Positions 12,139 through 23,947 of a stretch of DNA of 64,000 bases are shown here, one piece after another. The number at the start of each line of letters is the position of its first letter. Position 1 is the stretch's first letter. Under the pieces are notes generated by a model. That model ran no database searches. It was not told the DNA's origin and was given only the letters and a program-made list of their open reading frames with translations. The position numbers were made by a program, and so were the translations under genes. This stretch comes from Pyrrhosoma nymphula (taxonomy: Eukaryota; Arthropoda; Insecta; Odonata; Coenagrionidae), in assembly GCA_963573305.1 (NCBI GenBank), contig OY754329.1, positions 136,139,422-136,203,421 of the forward strand. Direction: 5' to 3'.

Positions 12139-12340
12139 GTGCTACGTTGGTTTGGCCATTTTGAGAGAATGGATGAGGTTCGAGCAACTTAACAGATTTA
12201 CGATAGAGGAGGAGTGATTGGTGAGAAGAGGAGTGGCAGACGGAGAAATTTGTGTGAATATGGTGGAAGAGAATATTAAGAGGGGTAATATTGAGAGTAT
12301 TAAGAAGAGAGCTTGTATGAAGAAACTGCATGATTGCAAT
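12139..12340 (+). pseudogene. Non-LTR retrotransposon reverse-transcriptase C-terminus relic
   Basis: In the frame starting at 12139 the translation runs VLRWFGHFERMDEVRAT, then a stop (TAA), QIYDRGG and RSGRRR. This matches the widely conserved LRWFGHxxRM...K-R-x-R-G-R-P-x-x-x-W tail that follows reverse transcriptase domains in many insect LINEs. The upstream lysine/asparagine-rich stretch (12110-12135) is in another frame, implying a frameshift. The in-frame stop and loss of the RGRP core show it is dead. Which LINE clade it belongs to cannot be told from this tail. Confidence 0.7.
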
Positions 12341-12559
12341 AGAAGCAAAACAGATGTACGATAAAAGGGCATTAATAAGTAAAACATTAAAAGGAGAGCA
12401 CATATATTTGTTGAAAATTGTTAATAGCACGATAACGCGAGAGCCAGGCTTTTCTCGCCCCTCTTTGCATACTCCATATTCCTATCCGGGGACCTTATTC
12501 GGGAAGATCTCGACCTCGACTACATCGTGGACGTGATGTAAAAGCCTCCACGAATCTCT

Positions 12560-12830
12560 GCTTTTGAATGGCAATATTTGAATTTCACCATGTTGTGACG
12601 TCTAAAATCCGTCAATGTCGAAGCTCGAAAATTCCGATGACTCTCTAAATAGGGTACCTGAGGGGCTATTCTGTATGGCCTCGGGATTTCCGAGTCTCGA
12701 CAGTCAAGAAATTTTGACGTCACATCCTCAAAAATTTCAAATTTCAATTTCAAGACGAATCAAAAGTTGAGATTTGTAGGGGTCTTGTCACATTCACGGA
12801 CTTTCCGAGGTTCGACCGCGTAGTATATAC
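12560..12830 (+). repeat. Dispersed repeat with CTCGAC...TTTTGACGTC motif
   Basis: CCGAGTCTCGAC (12689-12700), ATTTTGACGTCA (12710-12722) and TTTCAAATTTCAATTTC follow in order. The same order recurs at about 20532-20600 (CCGAGCCTCGAC, ATTTTGACGTCG, CCTCGTAAGTTTG), and in weaker form near 21140. It is probably a dispersed transposon family. Coding content is not evident. Confidence 0.55.
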
Positions 12831-14169
12831 TGAATAAGGTCCTTGCCATCGCGTCGCTTGAGGCGTCGATTTGTGCGAAACGGGCACATAACTTATGAAG
12901 CATAGGTAGATATAATGTTAGCTACGCATTTCAAGTGTCCTCGTTATTCTTTTGAGTTATTGTATCACATGGTTGCGTCTATTCTCTCCTCTGCATCGTA
13001 CATTCGGGTCCACCATGCGGCGGTTCGTCGCCCGTCCCGCCCATCCCACCACGCCACTCCATCCAGTGGCAAAGCGCCACCCTTTCTCGTACTATTTCCA
13101 TCACGACTCAACTACTACGGCGTGAGTTAGTGAGGAGGGAAGAGAGAAAGAAAGGAAGAAATAAAGAAAATCGAAGCAAAGAACTAGGCAAGGGATAACG
13201 GAAGGAAGTAGAGAGAGGAAAGAGTGCTTGTAGAAGGGTTGAGTTACGGGAAAAGATTCCTGAGGAAAAATATAGAGGTACTGCACAAGTTGAAGCACAA
13301 CTTACGTACCACCGACTTGTGCATATATCGGATGTTTTGGTATTGCATGCGTGTTGCCTTGGGGGACAAATACGGTTGCCAACTCTCCCGGGTTCTCTGA
13401 AGAGACTCCCGGAGTTGTTGCAAGGATTTTTTTCAATCTCCCACCTTCCGGATTGAGGCCTTTTCCTCCCAGTTTGAGTATTCATTAACATTTATAAAAT
13501 GTTCTCTCCTTTATTTCCGTTGCGGTGACGTTTGATTTTTGTTCACATGTTCATTGCTTCTATCATTACAAAATATATAATTGTATCAAAACTCCGAGAT
13601 TAAAATAATTGGCACATGATAGTAAATGAATCAACTTGATCGTATTTTAATTACCTCTTCGTAGGGGTAGTTTATTTGAAATTAAACTGTAGACTTTTTT
13701 TATTAATTTATTAAGAGTACACAGTCACCGGTGACCATGCTTTTAACGTATTCTAAATATCACATAATATTTACATGGTACATCTATCTCAACATCAATT
13801 TATTAATTAAATGATTAGTGCCTAATGGTAAATTCGATCACAGTTGAACTAGCTCTTGGTTGAGCTGGTACAATGGTGATATATTAAAAAAAAACTTTTG
13901 CTGCTCATTTAGTGAGAAGACACATTTAGCTAGTCATGTTCTTAACTTATCCTCTCAGAATTTCTACCTCTTGGAACATATTTCTCCTGGAATCGGCTCT
14001 TTCGGAGTTGGCAACCCAAGTAATAGACGAGAGGTAGTGTGGAGCTGAAGGAAGAATAGCTCTAGGGAGTGTTTCGCTCCCATTTCTACAGCGGAGGCGC
14101 ACTTTGCCATTCGCACTTGGCGATGGGTGTGAACGACCCCTCTTGACGAACCGACCGGCCTTTTGAAAA

Positions 14170-14330
14170 TATCATGCGGGGTGGGGCGGCGGGGGAGAGG
14201 GGAGAGGGGGGTTGGATGGTAATGCAACACGGCCGGCGGGCGAGTTCGAAGTTCTTTGGCCGCGGAGTCTGTGATCTCGGAGAAATTCACCCCCGGCTGC
14301 TCTCCCACCCTCGCTGCTTGAAGCGTGGAA
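14170..14330. promoter_or_regulatory. GC island with G-runs, function unknown
   Basis: GC-rich islet in an AT-rich intron. Bases 14176-14213 carry several runs of three to six G, enough for a G-quadruplex on the + strand. Reading frames are open on both strands, but no splice sites or known domain are seen. It could be an alternative promoter or first exon, or a GC-rich transposon piece. Low certainty. Confidence 0.3.
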
Positions 14331-15141
14331 TGATTGTGGAGGTCGAATTAAATACAAATATGAATCAAAACAAAGCAATCTTGAGGCTTTGCGGGCAATA
14401 TTTTGAATTGCTTTAATTTCTTAGGTGTATTTAAAAAAAAATAAATAGAATTACTAGAATTATTAATACATTCCGGTAAATACGGGAGGTATGCCAAACC
14501 AATCACACGTAAGAATTCATGATTAATTAAAATACTTGGTACTTTTCTGCAAATTGTTATTTGTACGACGCGTTTTACAAATTAGCGGTATCGTCAGGTA
14601 CAGAATGTTTTTTATGTACGTTTATTGTTGTTGTAGTTACGGGGGAGGAGGGAAAAAATACAAATATTCGTCCAGGGTTGAGAAAGACACGTAGTCAAAG
14701 GTTGGTGAGGCGGGAAAGGTTAATTTTATCGGAAATGAGTTGGGAGGAATGCGGAAGTAATAATTCATTAAAAAGGTTACTGGATTGTCTGATAATTTCT
14801 ATCTGTTCAAGTGCGTCTACTTTCAAGCCTTTGGGACGAACGTGTATAATTTCTGGTATAAAATCGCTCGTATGATTATCATGAATACTAACATAATGAA
14901 TTTCTGTTAAGTGATGCCTGCCACTGTGAAGCTAAATCACACGTAATTTACTATACATAAATGTACTGCGGTACATCCCTTGACAGTAACCTTAGTGAGA
15001 TTTTCTCTCTTTAAATTTCTCACAATCGTGTTTCCCTCATTTGGTGAATCCGTTGACTTTACTTTTCCGGCAATTTTCACAGTACCTACTTGTAATTTAT
15101 TCGGGGAATCAATACCCATTAGTAGCGTAATTTCGTGGCGT

Positions 15142-15155
15142 AGTAGGTACCTACT
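15142..15155. repeat. Perfect 14-bp palindrome AGTAGGTACCTACT
   Basis: Short perfect palindrome. Related GTAGGTACCT-like words occur elsewhere in the window. It may be a nuclear-receptor-like or repeat-derived site, with no supporting context. Confidence 0.4.
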
Positions 15156-15224
15156 TGTGTGGCATTGTTTGTTCGGTATTTTGTAAAAACATGCCGTTCC
15201 TTCATAGTCTCTACTAAGTTCTCA

Positions 15225-15320
15225 ACTGAGAGGGTCGCGTGGGCGTCTGAATTGGTTAAGACATGGCGCATTATTAAGGAATTTGAGTTTGAAACCCAGT
15301 CCAGGCGCTTTTTTGCACGG
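15225..15320 (+). repeat. Possible degraded tRNA-like SINE
   Basis: TCTGAATTGGTTAAG (A-box-like) followed by GAGTTTGAAACCCAG (decayed B box) about 45 bp later. No tail repeat is identifiable. Confidence 0.3.
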
Positions 15321-17100
15321 TAAAAGGCGTGTCTAAATTCCATTAACGTGAATAAAATTATTTTTACCGTTAATATTAGTGTGTGCTTGAATTGCAACTA
15401 TGAAAACTTTATGGCGTGGTAGATAATTTGTTGAAGCTTAGCTTTGGGCGATAAACTAGTAGGTATATTGTCATATTACAGCAACGCTTCTAAAACAAAC
15501 GTTTGTGTTTGCAATGGATTTCATATTCTTGGAAATGAATTGTCTGATGGGTTATTTATGTTTATGCTTTGGGTAATTTACGTTAATTCAATGCCATTTT
15601 TGTGTGTCATTGTTATATTTTTATGATATGTTGTTTTCCTATTAAATATCCTCAACTAATGGTTGTATGGAAATGTTTATGGTTTTTGTTGTGGAAGTAA
15701 CTGTATCAATGATAGGTAGTTATATTATAAAATAATTTCTTTACATTTAATCACTTGGGTAATGATAAAGGATAGATTTCGCCTTCCAGTTTCGCGAACT
15801 GCTGTACTTGACTGGGGTTGGATTTTTAAAAGCAAACTGCTGAATCAGATTCTTATTTGATAATAAACAGAACATCGAATCAACTTCTTAACCATAATGC
15901 TAACGACCATATTCATACTCTCACCGCATTCATAATGCCTTCATTACCTTTCATAATAAGGCGAGCAGTCGTGTAGTAAAGTGCCTGAAATTATGTAGAG
16001 CGTATGGCTATCATCAAATGTTTCTTTTCTCTGAAATTGGCCACTGGAGCATTGAAGCGAAGGCGTGATTAATTGAAATGGAACTCATCCGCAGAATTCA
16101 ACCGCCGTAGACCGAGACGGCGTAATTGTGCTCAAATACGACACGGTTGAGGACTATCGGTGTGCATTTTTTAAAAGAAATATTTATTAACACCTCCTCT
16201 GTATATCCATATGGACTTTGTGTACCTTCCCTCGTTTCCCCCAGCTAGATTGTACGCCTTTGGTGTTGTGTATATTTTTAAGAACTTACATATGTTTGTT
16301 TTATAATTCTTTTATTTGTGTGTTTCTGTGTTGCTATTTTCAGCGCTTTTCCCGGATATATTGCTTTACCTGTACATTTTCCTTGCATTAACGGCTGTCA
16401 TACCATAGGTTTGCTTGAAGTTGCAAATTATTCATTAGTCACGGCAGTGGCAAGTAACCTTTATATGTTCCCTCGTGGAAGTGTTTGCTTTTGTATATAA
16501 TTTTAATGCATTGCATATTTGGATTTAAAAAATTGTTGAATAATTCATTGCAACTATCGCAAATTGATGCAAGCGAGCCTATATTATTCCCATGGCGTGT
16601 CAGTCAATTTCTTTTATACTCACAATATTTTTAGTAATTTTAAGTAACTTAATCAATTCAAACTTAGATGATATGAATTCAAAGTAAATTATTTCTAATA
16701 ATCATTGTTTATAAGTGTGAATTTTATATATCTATCTCTCAGGTTGAATAAGTAACTTTAACGATTAATATTGGTATTAATGTTTAAGTTTTTCATTTGC
16801 TTACTACCTTTCCAATGTTGCTTAATTTGCTGTACTTATTTGTTAATACTATTGGTTGCTATGATGTACAGAAAACCACTTTGAAATTATTATTTATTAT
16901 CTCTGCGTGCTTTTAATCCTGCAAGTTCACGCTCTCTGGCTGGAACTTTGCCAAAAAACTTGCATAATATTTTTTCATGCTTATTTGGTTCCTCACCTAT
17001 TTCTCAGCATATGTTTCTTTTACCGAGCATGGCTAGCCATGAGAGGAAATTACTAATCCTTTTTGGTGTGTTAACCCAATAACATCAACCATTTGGACAG

Positions 17101-17295
17101 CAGAAGCGGCTAGCGGCGTGCCTGACTCACCTTCGCGAGCGTACCCTAAGGCTGGGCTCATCTTCCGAACTGCAAGCTTCCGCCAACAGGGTTCCCCGCT
17201 GCCCACCCCGAGTCCCACGTCTCCCCTCTCTCCCCGCCACTCGGCTTCCTCGCCCGCCATCCCCCACCCTCACCAACTCACCAACGGGCACTCAG
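17101..17295 (+). CDS. Exon B, Ser/Pro-rich cassette exon with NAGNAG acceptor
   Basis: A coding exon of 195 nt, phase 1 on both sides, so it can be skipped without shifting the frame. Joined to exon A it reads A-E-A-A-S-G-V-P-D-S-P-S. It continues with a basic/aromatic patch (YPKAGLIFRTASFRQQ) and then a Ser/Pro tract (GSPLPTPSPTSPLSPRHSAS) with several S-P/T-P sites suited to proline-directed kinases. The donor is CAG|GTAAAT. The acceptor is a tandem ACAG|CAG|: use of the second AG (exon start 17104) drops one alanine and keeps the frame. The polypyrimidine tract is weak, consistent with regulated inclusion. Composition is clearly coding against the AT-rich flanks. Confidence 0.7.
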
Positions 17296-20039
17296 GTAAA
17301 TCATTTGAGCCTCTTTCCGACTGCGAATCATCTTCATCAGAGAAGTCAAAGAAAAGAATAGATGGAACCAAACGATGCGATAGCAACATGGTCAATGTTG
17401 AACCCATTGAAAATTGCGCTATCTGCCATATTGGATGGATCAGTTTTAGGGCGGGATTACCATCGACCTTTCCTCACGCGACAATGACGGACGGTGGCGT
17501 TCGTGGAGCTAGTTGATTGTTATGTGGTGGTACCTATTACGGTGGCTGGACGTTCACGGGAGTCGAAAACAATGAGCGGACCTTGTCAAAATATTTACTT
17601 TTCCGTCTCGCTACGTCAGCGGCAGCCAATCATAGGAAAGCTTATTTTCAACATTTACTATATTTAATTTCCAAATTATTCATATTACATTCAACTTTAC
17701 AATGGGACATAATTAGCCTACTTGAGGCATTATATGTCAGTATTGTTAGCGGATTCTTTATATATTAAAAACAATGAAAATAAATAGTCGCTATGCGACC
17801 ATTTACAACTCCGTTTGTGAAAACGGTAAACAATTGGCGTTGATACTCCCGTCAATCGTAATACAATCCGCGTTGACAGGAAGACAAGCGCAAACTGAAC
17901 GCTAACGTCCGTTTCCGTCACGTCATTAAACGTCAATCGTAATCCCGACCTCATGAATTTCATGAAACGAAAACCTCTTATGTTTTGGTCGCGGAAAATT
18001 TTATGTTTATCTATAAAAATGCGAAATTTAAATAATTTTTGAAAAAAAACTGCATTGTTCATAAAATTGTTAGACAAATTGCGGGATATAACAAATGATG
18101 GATGGATCTTATCCCGTGGAGAAACAGGCCTCGCCGTCGTATGTGATGGCGCCATCTACTCTCTTCTTTAACTCAACGGACGAGTTGACCTCCGTCCTAT
18201 TTGACAGTGAAATGGGGTTAATCGAATGGGAGTGATATTCGAATGATGTAGGCGATTCTCTGATGCCCGGTCCACACAACCATTGTTCGAACCAACGCAA
18301 CGTAGAGAATCGACACGAATTAACGCTATTTCACCATCATGGATTTCCATATCAACTCTACGCTTCCCTATCGAGGATTCGTAATGAACTAGTGAAATTC
18401 TAACTGATAACGGCTTCATTCTACTTCAGGGAATTTCCGTCGGGTTTGTTATTTTTTTGTGGCAACAATTGCTCTTCTTGTCTTGGAGGAATTTTCATGT
18501 CAACGTAGATTCACCTGAAGACAACTCAAGGACTGGTGGAGGAACTATTGTCACCACCATGCGACCAACGTGACGGAAATTCCCCGAAGGAGAATGGAGC
18601 CATCAGGTAGACTGGGGAAAATTTGGGAATTCAAACGAAGTTAGAATTAGAATTCCCGCCTTAATGTGATATTTTGCAATTTTGGGAACGTTTTTCAAAG
18701 CAAATGGTACTCTCATCAGTCTATTCCTCGGCTTTAACTTTATCAATTATATTTTCATATTTTGATAATCGCGCAGCAATGTTTCCTGTTTCCCACCCAC
18801 GAGCTAACTATGGCAGTTTGTCATTCTTATGAACTATAAGTTACGATGGTACTAACGCGCGTTCACCCTGCGCTTAATTAAGTACCTCAGTGGTACGCAT
18901 GGTCTGTACATCGGTAGTGTGGACAGGGTATGAGGAATCCTGAGGTATTTTTCTCTTCAATTATTGGACAACTAAAATTAATTTTGAGTTAATGGCTGTG
19001 GAATACGCCAGTGAAACCGATCCTTCCGTCTGGGTGAAATGTTTCTGATTATCACTCAAAAAATATATATTATTTTATTCTTTAATGATCCTGAGCCTGT
19101 TTCCAAACGCTAAGCTTGTGGATGAATACCAAATGTACTAATTGGTGGTTGGGCTATGGGCATGTCCATAAATGCTTCATTGTTTTGTTGTGAAGAGTAA
19201 ATTTCTCCATTTTTGCTGTCCAAATATTCTCTGATCGTGGAATTTTCTTGGTTGTAAAAGAATTGCTTGCTTATTTTGTGCAAATTTTGTTTTCTCAATT
19301 CTGATTTTGTGCCTAAAGAACTTTTTAGGTGTTCAACTAACATTAAAAAAAGTCTGAAAAAGTAATTTGAACTTCAGTACAACTTGATGATAACGTTGAC
19401 CATTTGGAGTTTATAGGGAGAGTTGAGATGGCTTCTTTTATTACCATTTGTTTGTAAAAGCTTTCCTTAAATACTACAGATCGTTCTCTAAGTATATTGG
19501 TGTATATTTAAATAAAATGTATCATAGTATATATATATAAAAGGTATCAGACTCAATGCATTTGAAGTGTAAATGCGTAATGATTGTAAAATCGTTGTTC
19601 ATTTTTTCCATCCAAAGAATTTTTTTAATTTTCACGTGACATATTTCTCCTTGCTGTCTGATGTAACTCGAAGATAAAGTTATTGGCCTTAAATTTACAA
19701 AACCTTAAATCAGTTTTTTTTATAATACTATCTAATTGTTTCAGATTGAATTTAAATTTGACGCGATGCTGTGAATATTAAATGTATGACGATTTTTTAT
19801 CGAGAGAAAAAAATTGCGTTTCTTTATTTTGCGAAAAAATTAACCTTTGGTTAAGAGTTCTACCACGATTAAAGCTGTTCGATGGGCACAGACAATTTTT
19901 TTTTAATTTTTAAATCAAGCGATTTCTATGGAAAATGTCGCCCATCGAGCAGCCTTGACCGCGGACCGTGGCAATTAGCTGGAACCGCTCTTTGATATGC
20001 GTCGTTTCGGGGGGTTTTGTGCGGCTGTCTTGTTTGCAG
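17296..20039 (+). other. Intron between exons B and C
   Basis: 2.7 kb. Contains an inverted-repeat element at 18411-18600 and a moderately GC-rich stretch at 17830-18400 with no recognisable product. The rest is AT-rich with short TA runs near 19530. Confidence 0.6.
18411..18600. mobile_element. Short inverted-repeat element, about 190 bp
   Basis: GGCTTCATTCTACTTCAGGG at 18411 is mirrored at about 18580-18600 (CCCCGAAGGAGAATGGAGCC), with adjoining AATTTCCGTC / GACGGAAATT extending the arms to about 30 bp. The arms have few mismatches. The interior has no ORF. It is probably a MITE or a foldback. Confidence 0.65.
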
Positions 20040-20177
20040 GGACGAAGACGGTGTCCGGCGAGGTGGTCGAGAGGAGGGCGGTGACCAGCAGCGTGACGAG
20101 GGCCGTGTCTTCGGTGAGTCAGAAGGACGACGAGCAGTCGGAGCAGCAGCTGAGGAGGAGATCCGTGGAAAACGACA
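20040..20177 (+). CDS. Exon C, symmetric phase-1 exon
   Basis: 138 nt, acceptor CTTGTTTGCAG|GG and donor GACA|GTGAGTA. It enters and leaves in phase 1, like exons B and D. Joined to B it reads G-T-K-T-V-S-G-E-V-V-E-R-R. A Val/Ser/Thr-rich part (AVTSSVTRAVSSVSQ) and a charged Gln/Glu tail (KDDEQSEQQLRRRSVEND) follow. TxTV and VTR words echo those in exon A, suggesting a low-complexity repeat theme through the protein. GC-rich coding composition contrasts with the AT-rich intron. No catalytic motif seen; likely disordered linker. Confidence 0.78.
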
Positions 20178-20499
20178 GTGAGTACCACTTATAGTTTTCC
20201 ACCACTTTCCCTTATCCACTTTCCCTTATCCGCCGACTGAAACGAGAACGCATCGGCCAAAGTTACAAAATTAATCCACTCATTATTTTGTGATTTTCGT
20301 TCCGGTCGTTCCCCTGGGTTAAAATAAAACCAAGTACATATACGTCACAGTCGTGTGGAACGTCCTTACCCTTGCAATTTGCGACTTTTTTTTACAACAG
20401 ATTTGCCATTTTTTCGAAAATCCAAAATTTTATCCGTTTGCGAGCGAATCTGTTTTTCAATTCGAATCGGAAAAGTTACAAGGTGACCAAGAAGGGTCC

Positions 20500-20610
20500 T
20501 GTACATGTTACGAAGTAGGTACTCGAGAATTACCGAGCCTCGACAAAGGCGGCATTTTGACGTCGCAACCTCGTAAGTTTGAAAAAAAATGCCATTTAAG
20601 AGTCGAATTA
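20500..20610 (+). repeat. Second copy of the CTCGAC...TTTTGACGTC repeat
   Basis: Shares ordered motifs with 12660-12750: GAGAATTACCGAGCCTCGAC, then ATTTTGACGTCGCAACCTCG, then a run of A and AGTCGAATTAAAG. It is interspersed and therefore probably transposon-derived. Confidence 0.55.
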
Positions 20611-20782
20611 AAGTGACGAGTGGTGAATTAATTTGGTGGAGCTGAGACATTATTCAAAGAATTATATTTCGTATATTCCAAGTCTTATTTAAGCAACCTC
20701 AAATGATTTATTCGTTTTACACGCGTCATTGTAAAGAGTCCTGCTGTGCGCAAAATACGAAGCGTAACAATTTTAACGAAAA

Positions 20783-20986
20783 CTGTGCAGCTCAGCTTTC
20801 CGGATTCCCTTTGCGTTGCGTTTTATTTTCATGGCGACAGTTGCTCCAGGCATCCTGATAGTATCTTCAGGTGAGAAATGAAGGTTCATACTTCTGATCC
20901 TGAAGGTATCATTGGGATGCCCGGAGAAACTGTGGCTATCAGAAGGAAACGCGACGCGGAGAGAATCCCGAAAGCGTAGCTGCATA
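20783..20986. mobile_element. Foldback element with arms of about 85-90 bp
   Basis: The left arm (20783-20869) is an imperfect inverse of the right arm (20905-20986). Matching landmarks are GTGCAGCT/AGCTGCAT, GGATTC/GAATCC, GTTGCGTTT/AAACGCGAC, GGCATCC/GGGATGCC and TATCTTCAGG/CCTGAAGGTA. The tip carries TCTTCAGG and CCTGAAGG, as in the other hairpins of the window. No ORF. Confidence 0.7.
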
Positions 20987-22717
20987 ATTCGAGAGATTCG
21001 GAAACCTGAGAACCAGCTTTTAATAAAAAAATTGAAATAGGTTTGTTGAGGCTGTGGCGTCGTATCGTCGTACGTTTTAGAGGTCGTGACCTCCCTAAAT
21101 GAGGCCCAATTCACGAAGGGGCCTTACTTAATTCATGAAGGATTCGGAATTGTCGAGCCTCAACGAAGACGAAGTTTTGCCTTCAGAGCGTGTAAAATCT
21201 CAATCGTTGCATCACAATATTTGAGTTATTTCTAGACTGTGATATATATCACTAGCCCGGTATTGCCGAGACTCTGTAGAATTCGAATGCAACCTGATTA
21301 AGGTCCCATATCGGAACGCTCATTTACCAAAACTTACATCACTAATCATCACATTTCTTCCCTAATGGTTGGTGACGTAACAACATCTGCTACATTCCCT
21401 TGCGGTTGTTCGCGTGTTAGTTGGTACGAACACGTTGGTTCCTTCTGATCATTTCATCATCCCTAGGTGACAGACAGTCTATTTCAGGTTCGCTAAAAAT
21501 CGAGATTCGATTATAATTTGATAATACAAAAATAGTTTCAAGCTCAACTTTTTGGGACCTCTTTATTTTGAAATCGAACCCTAACATTATCAAGTTTCAG
21601 TTCTGAAATTATTGAATTATACCTTTATAGCAAGAGTAAACTCTTGAAACCACGGCGAGTTTTTAAATACAATTGTGGAAAAGCCCCGGAGAGTTTGATA
21701 AAAATAAATTGTAAATGCTCTTTCGTACTCGAATCAATCCAGTTCGAATCTCAATGAATAACGTCGAATAAAAAAGATCAAGTGAAAAAATGAAGACGCG
21801 AATATTGCGAGGTAATAAGTGTCTCCAAATTTCAATGCCTGGTAGGGATGTCATTGCTGATTCCTAGTCTGTTTATTGATCAACTGCGAATAGAGTTATA
21901 TTATTATTCGTCATCTTACCGTGAAGTTCAGTGTAGGTATATTGCCATTTACGGAATATAACTAATTACTTAGGTACTTTACCAGCATCTTAAGAGAACG
22001 CTATTGGTATAAAAACGCTCTTCCTTTCATGGAAATATACTCCTTTTTCTTGAAAACTACTATCACCATTCCTGTATAATCGCACTGTCGGTCGCAATGC
22101 CCATAGTTTTACTCGGGATATTCTCGGGAGACATTTGTCCTTTTGGGCCCAGTGCCAAATTTCTATTGAAGAAGCCTAAGGTTTCAGCGCAGTCGTTTTT
22201 TATTCCATACAAGGAGGTTTTACTTAGTTTGATCACCAACTTAGATCGGCAGATTTATTGAAGAGGAGTCTTAGATCATGTATCGTAGAAAAACAAGTTC
22301 TCCGCCAAATTAAAAATTAATACTTCATCTTCACTCGTATATTTTGATGAACGGTCATAGAAACGGAGAATTTGAAGTATTATCCACTGATTACATAATA
22401 TATTCGAGGAATGTTAATGGAGGAGGCGGCATTCATTGGCCCGTCGGCACTGGTTAACGATCCCCGGAGCTTCTTTCCAGCTTTAGACCGGGCGTGGGAT
22501 GCATTTGGCTGCGAACCAAACACCCTTGAAGAAGACAGCGCATGCGGTCTAAGATTTCACCGTTACATTTTATTTGCTTACTTTCTTTTCTTGGCATAAA
22601 TTAAAAAAATGCTAAGCTCATGCGTCACTTGGTGCCTTCGCTCAAGTCATACGCCCATCACATCTGGTTAAATAATTTAGTTATCTATAAACTAGGTTAT
22701 TAAGGTTAATTATTGCC

Positions 22718-23010
22718 TAAGTATTGTAATATATTGTAGTCGATCATTGAAAGTGTTCAGAAAGAAGCTTGGAGCCTTATAGGCAGTAATAATAATTTGT
22801 AGCTACAGTTGTATATTTTATAACTATATATTACTTAAGTAATTGTTGTATAAGTATTGTAATATATTGTAGTGAGTTAATGAAAGTGTTCAGAAAGAGG
22901 CTTTGGAGCATTTTAGGAAGTGATAATAATTTGTAGATACAGTTGTATATATTGTATAAGTATGTATTGCTTAAGTAATTATTATGCAAGTATTTAGCAT
23001 ATTGTAACCA
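22718..23010 (+). repeat. Tandem repeat, period about 133 bp, 2-plus copies
   Basis: TAAGTATTGTAATATATTGTAG occurs at 22718 and 22851, each followed by AATGAAAGTGTTCAGAAAGA or a close variant. A third, decayed copy starts near 22984. It ends about 200 bp before a retrotransposon-like tail. Confidence 0.75.
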
Positions 23011-23099
23011 TTGCATAAGTATATTATAAGTAACTGTTATATTCTATACATTGCAAATTGCATAGTTATATACTATATATTGCAAAAATTTTATATTTG

Positions 23100-23280
23100 T
23101 CAATACCACCCTGAACTGATATGCTTGCTTACATTTGAAGTAATATTTTTTTAGATGTATTTACAGTTCATTCTGCAATCTTATTATTGTTTTTTAAAAA
23201 TTATTATTGTATTGTATTAATTTTTTCTGCTCAAAAGGAGAGCAACTCCTAGTGCAATAAAGATTATTATTATTATTCTG
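23100..23280 (+). mobile_element. Probable 3' tail of a non-LTR retrotransposon
   Basis: TGCAATAAAG (with AATAAA) is followed directly by (ATT)n ending at about 23277. This arrangement is typical of non-LTR element 3' ends. The 133-bp tandem copies upstream may be its 3' untranslated repeats. No coding remnant identified. Confidence 0.45.
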
Positions 23281-23947
23281 GTATGTATTTCCATTTTAAT
23301 GTCCTTAGGATATCATAACCTGAATTGATGTGTAATTTGATGGCTCATGGGAAATTTGAACTAGAGTATGCCTTCCTCCACTGAGTTAATGGCATGAAGG
23401 GAGCTGGAAAATTATCAATGATTTTCATCCTTTCTATGAAAACATTACTAAAAACGATTTGCTTGATTAAATCGTTCATTCACTTCTGCGTACTTTTTCA
23501 AATTTTAAACCTTGAGTTTGTTTGCCTAGGAAACAGAATTGTCTAGATGTGCCCTAAAATCAATCATAGGTGAGGTTTAGCATGATACATATGAAAATAC
23601 GTACTTATGCATTTCAAAATTTGAGAAAGCATAAAGAAACTTCTAGAATGACATATCTAAAAAACCTTTGGTCCAACAATGTGGGTGCCACTTGAAGGTA
23701 GTGGATCGTATTCTCGGCTGGCGGCGCAAAATTCAGTTAATCATGTAAATCAATGATGCAACGTTCTTAAATTTTTCATACCGATGCCCCACGGTCAAAA
23801 TATTTGGTTAAACATTCACCCAACGGGTTTGAGTATCATGCGACACGATTCCCAGAATTTGGATATTTGATTGATTGATGACTTGAAATCTAAACTACAT
23901 TTTCTTTAAAGTCTACCTACACCACGATGCACTATCTGTTTACAATA

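Larger units (their letters stand above)
5876..17100 (+). other. Intron between exons A and B, 11.2 kb
   Basis: No intact gene seen. It contains the foldback element at 6014-6173, a SINE at 8388-8583, a LINE relic near 12139, a degraded repeat at 12560-12830, a GC islet at 14170-14330, and long AT-rich stretches in which I see nothing further. GT at 5876 and AG at 17099-17100 define it. Confidence 0.65.

Noticed and set aside
11963..12430. 155-codon minus-strand frame
   Set aside because: It is antisense to the LINE relic at 12139-12340, whose + strand motif is clear.
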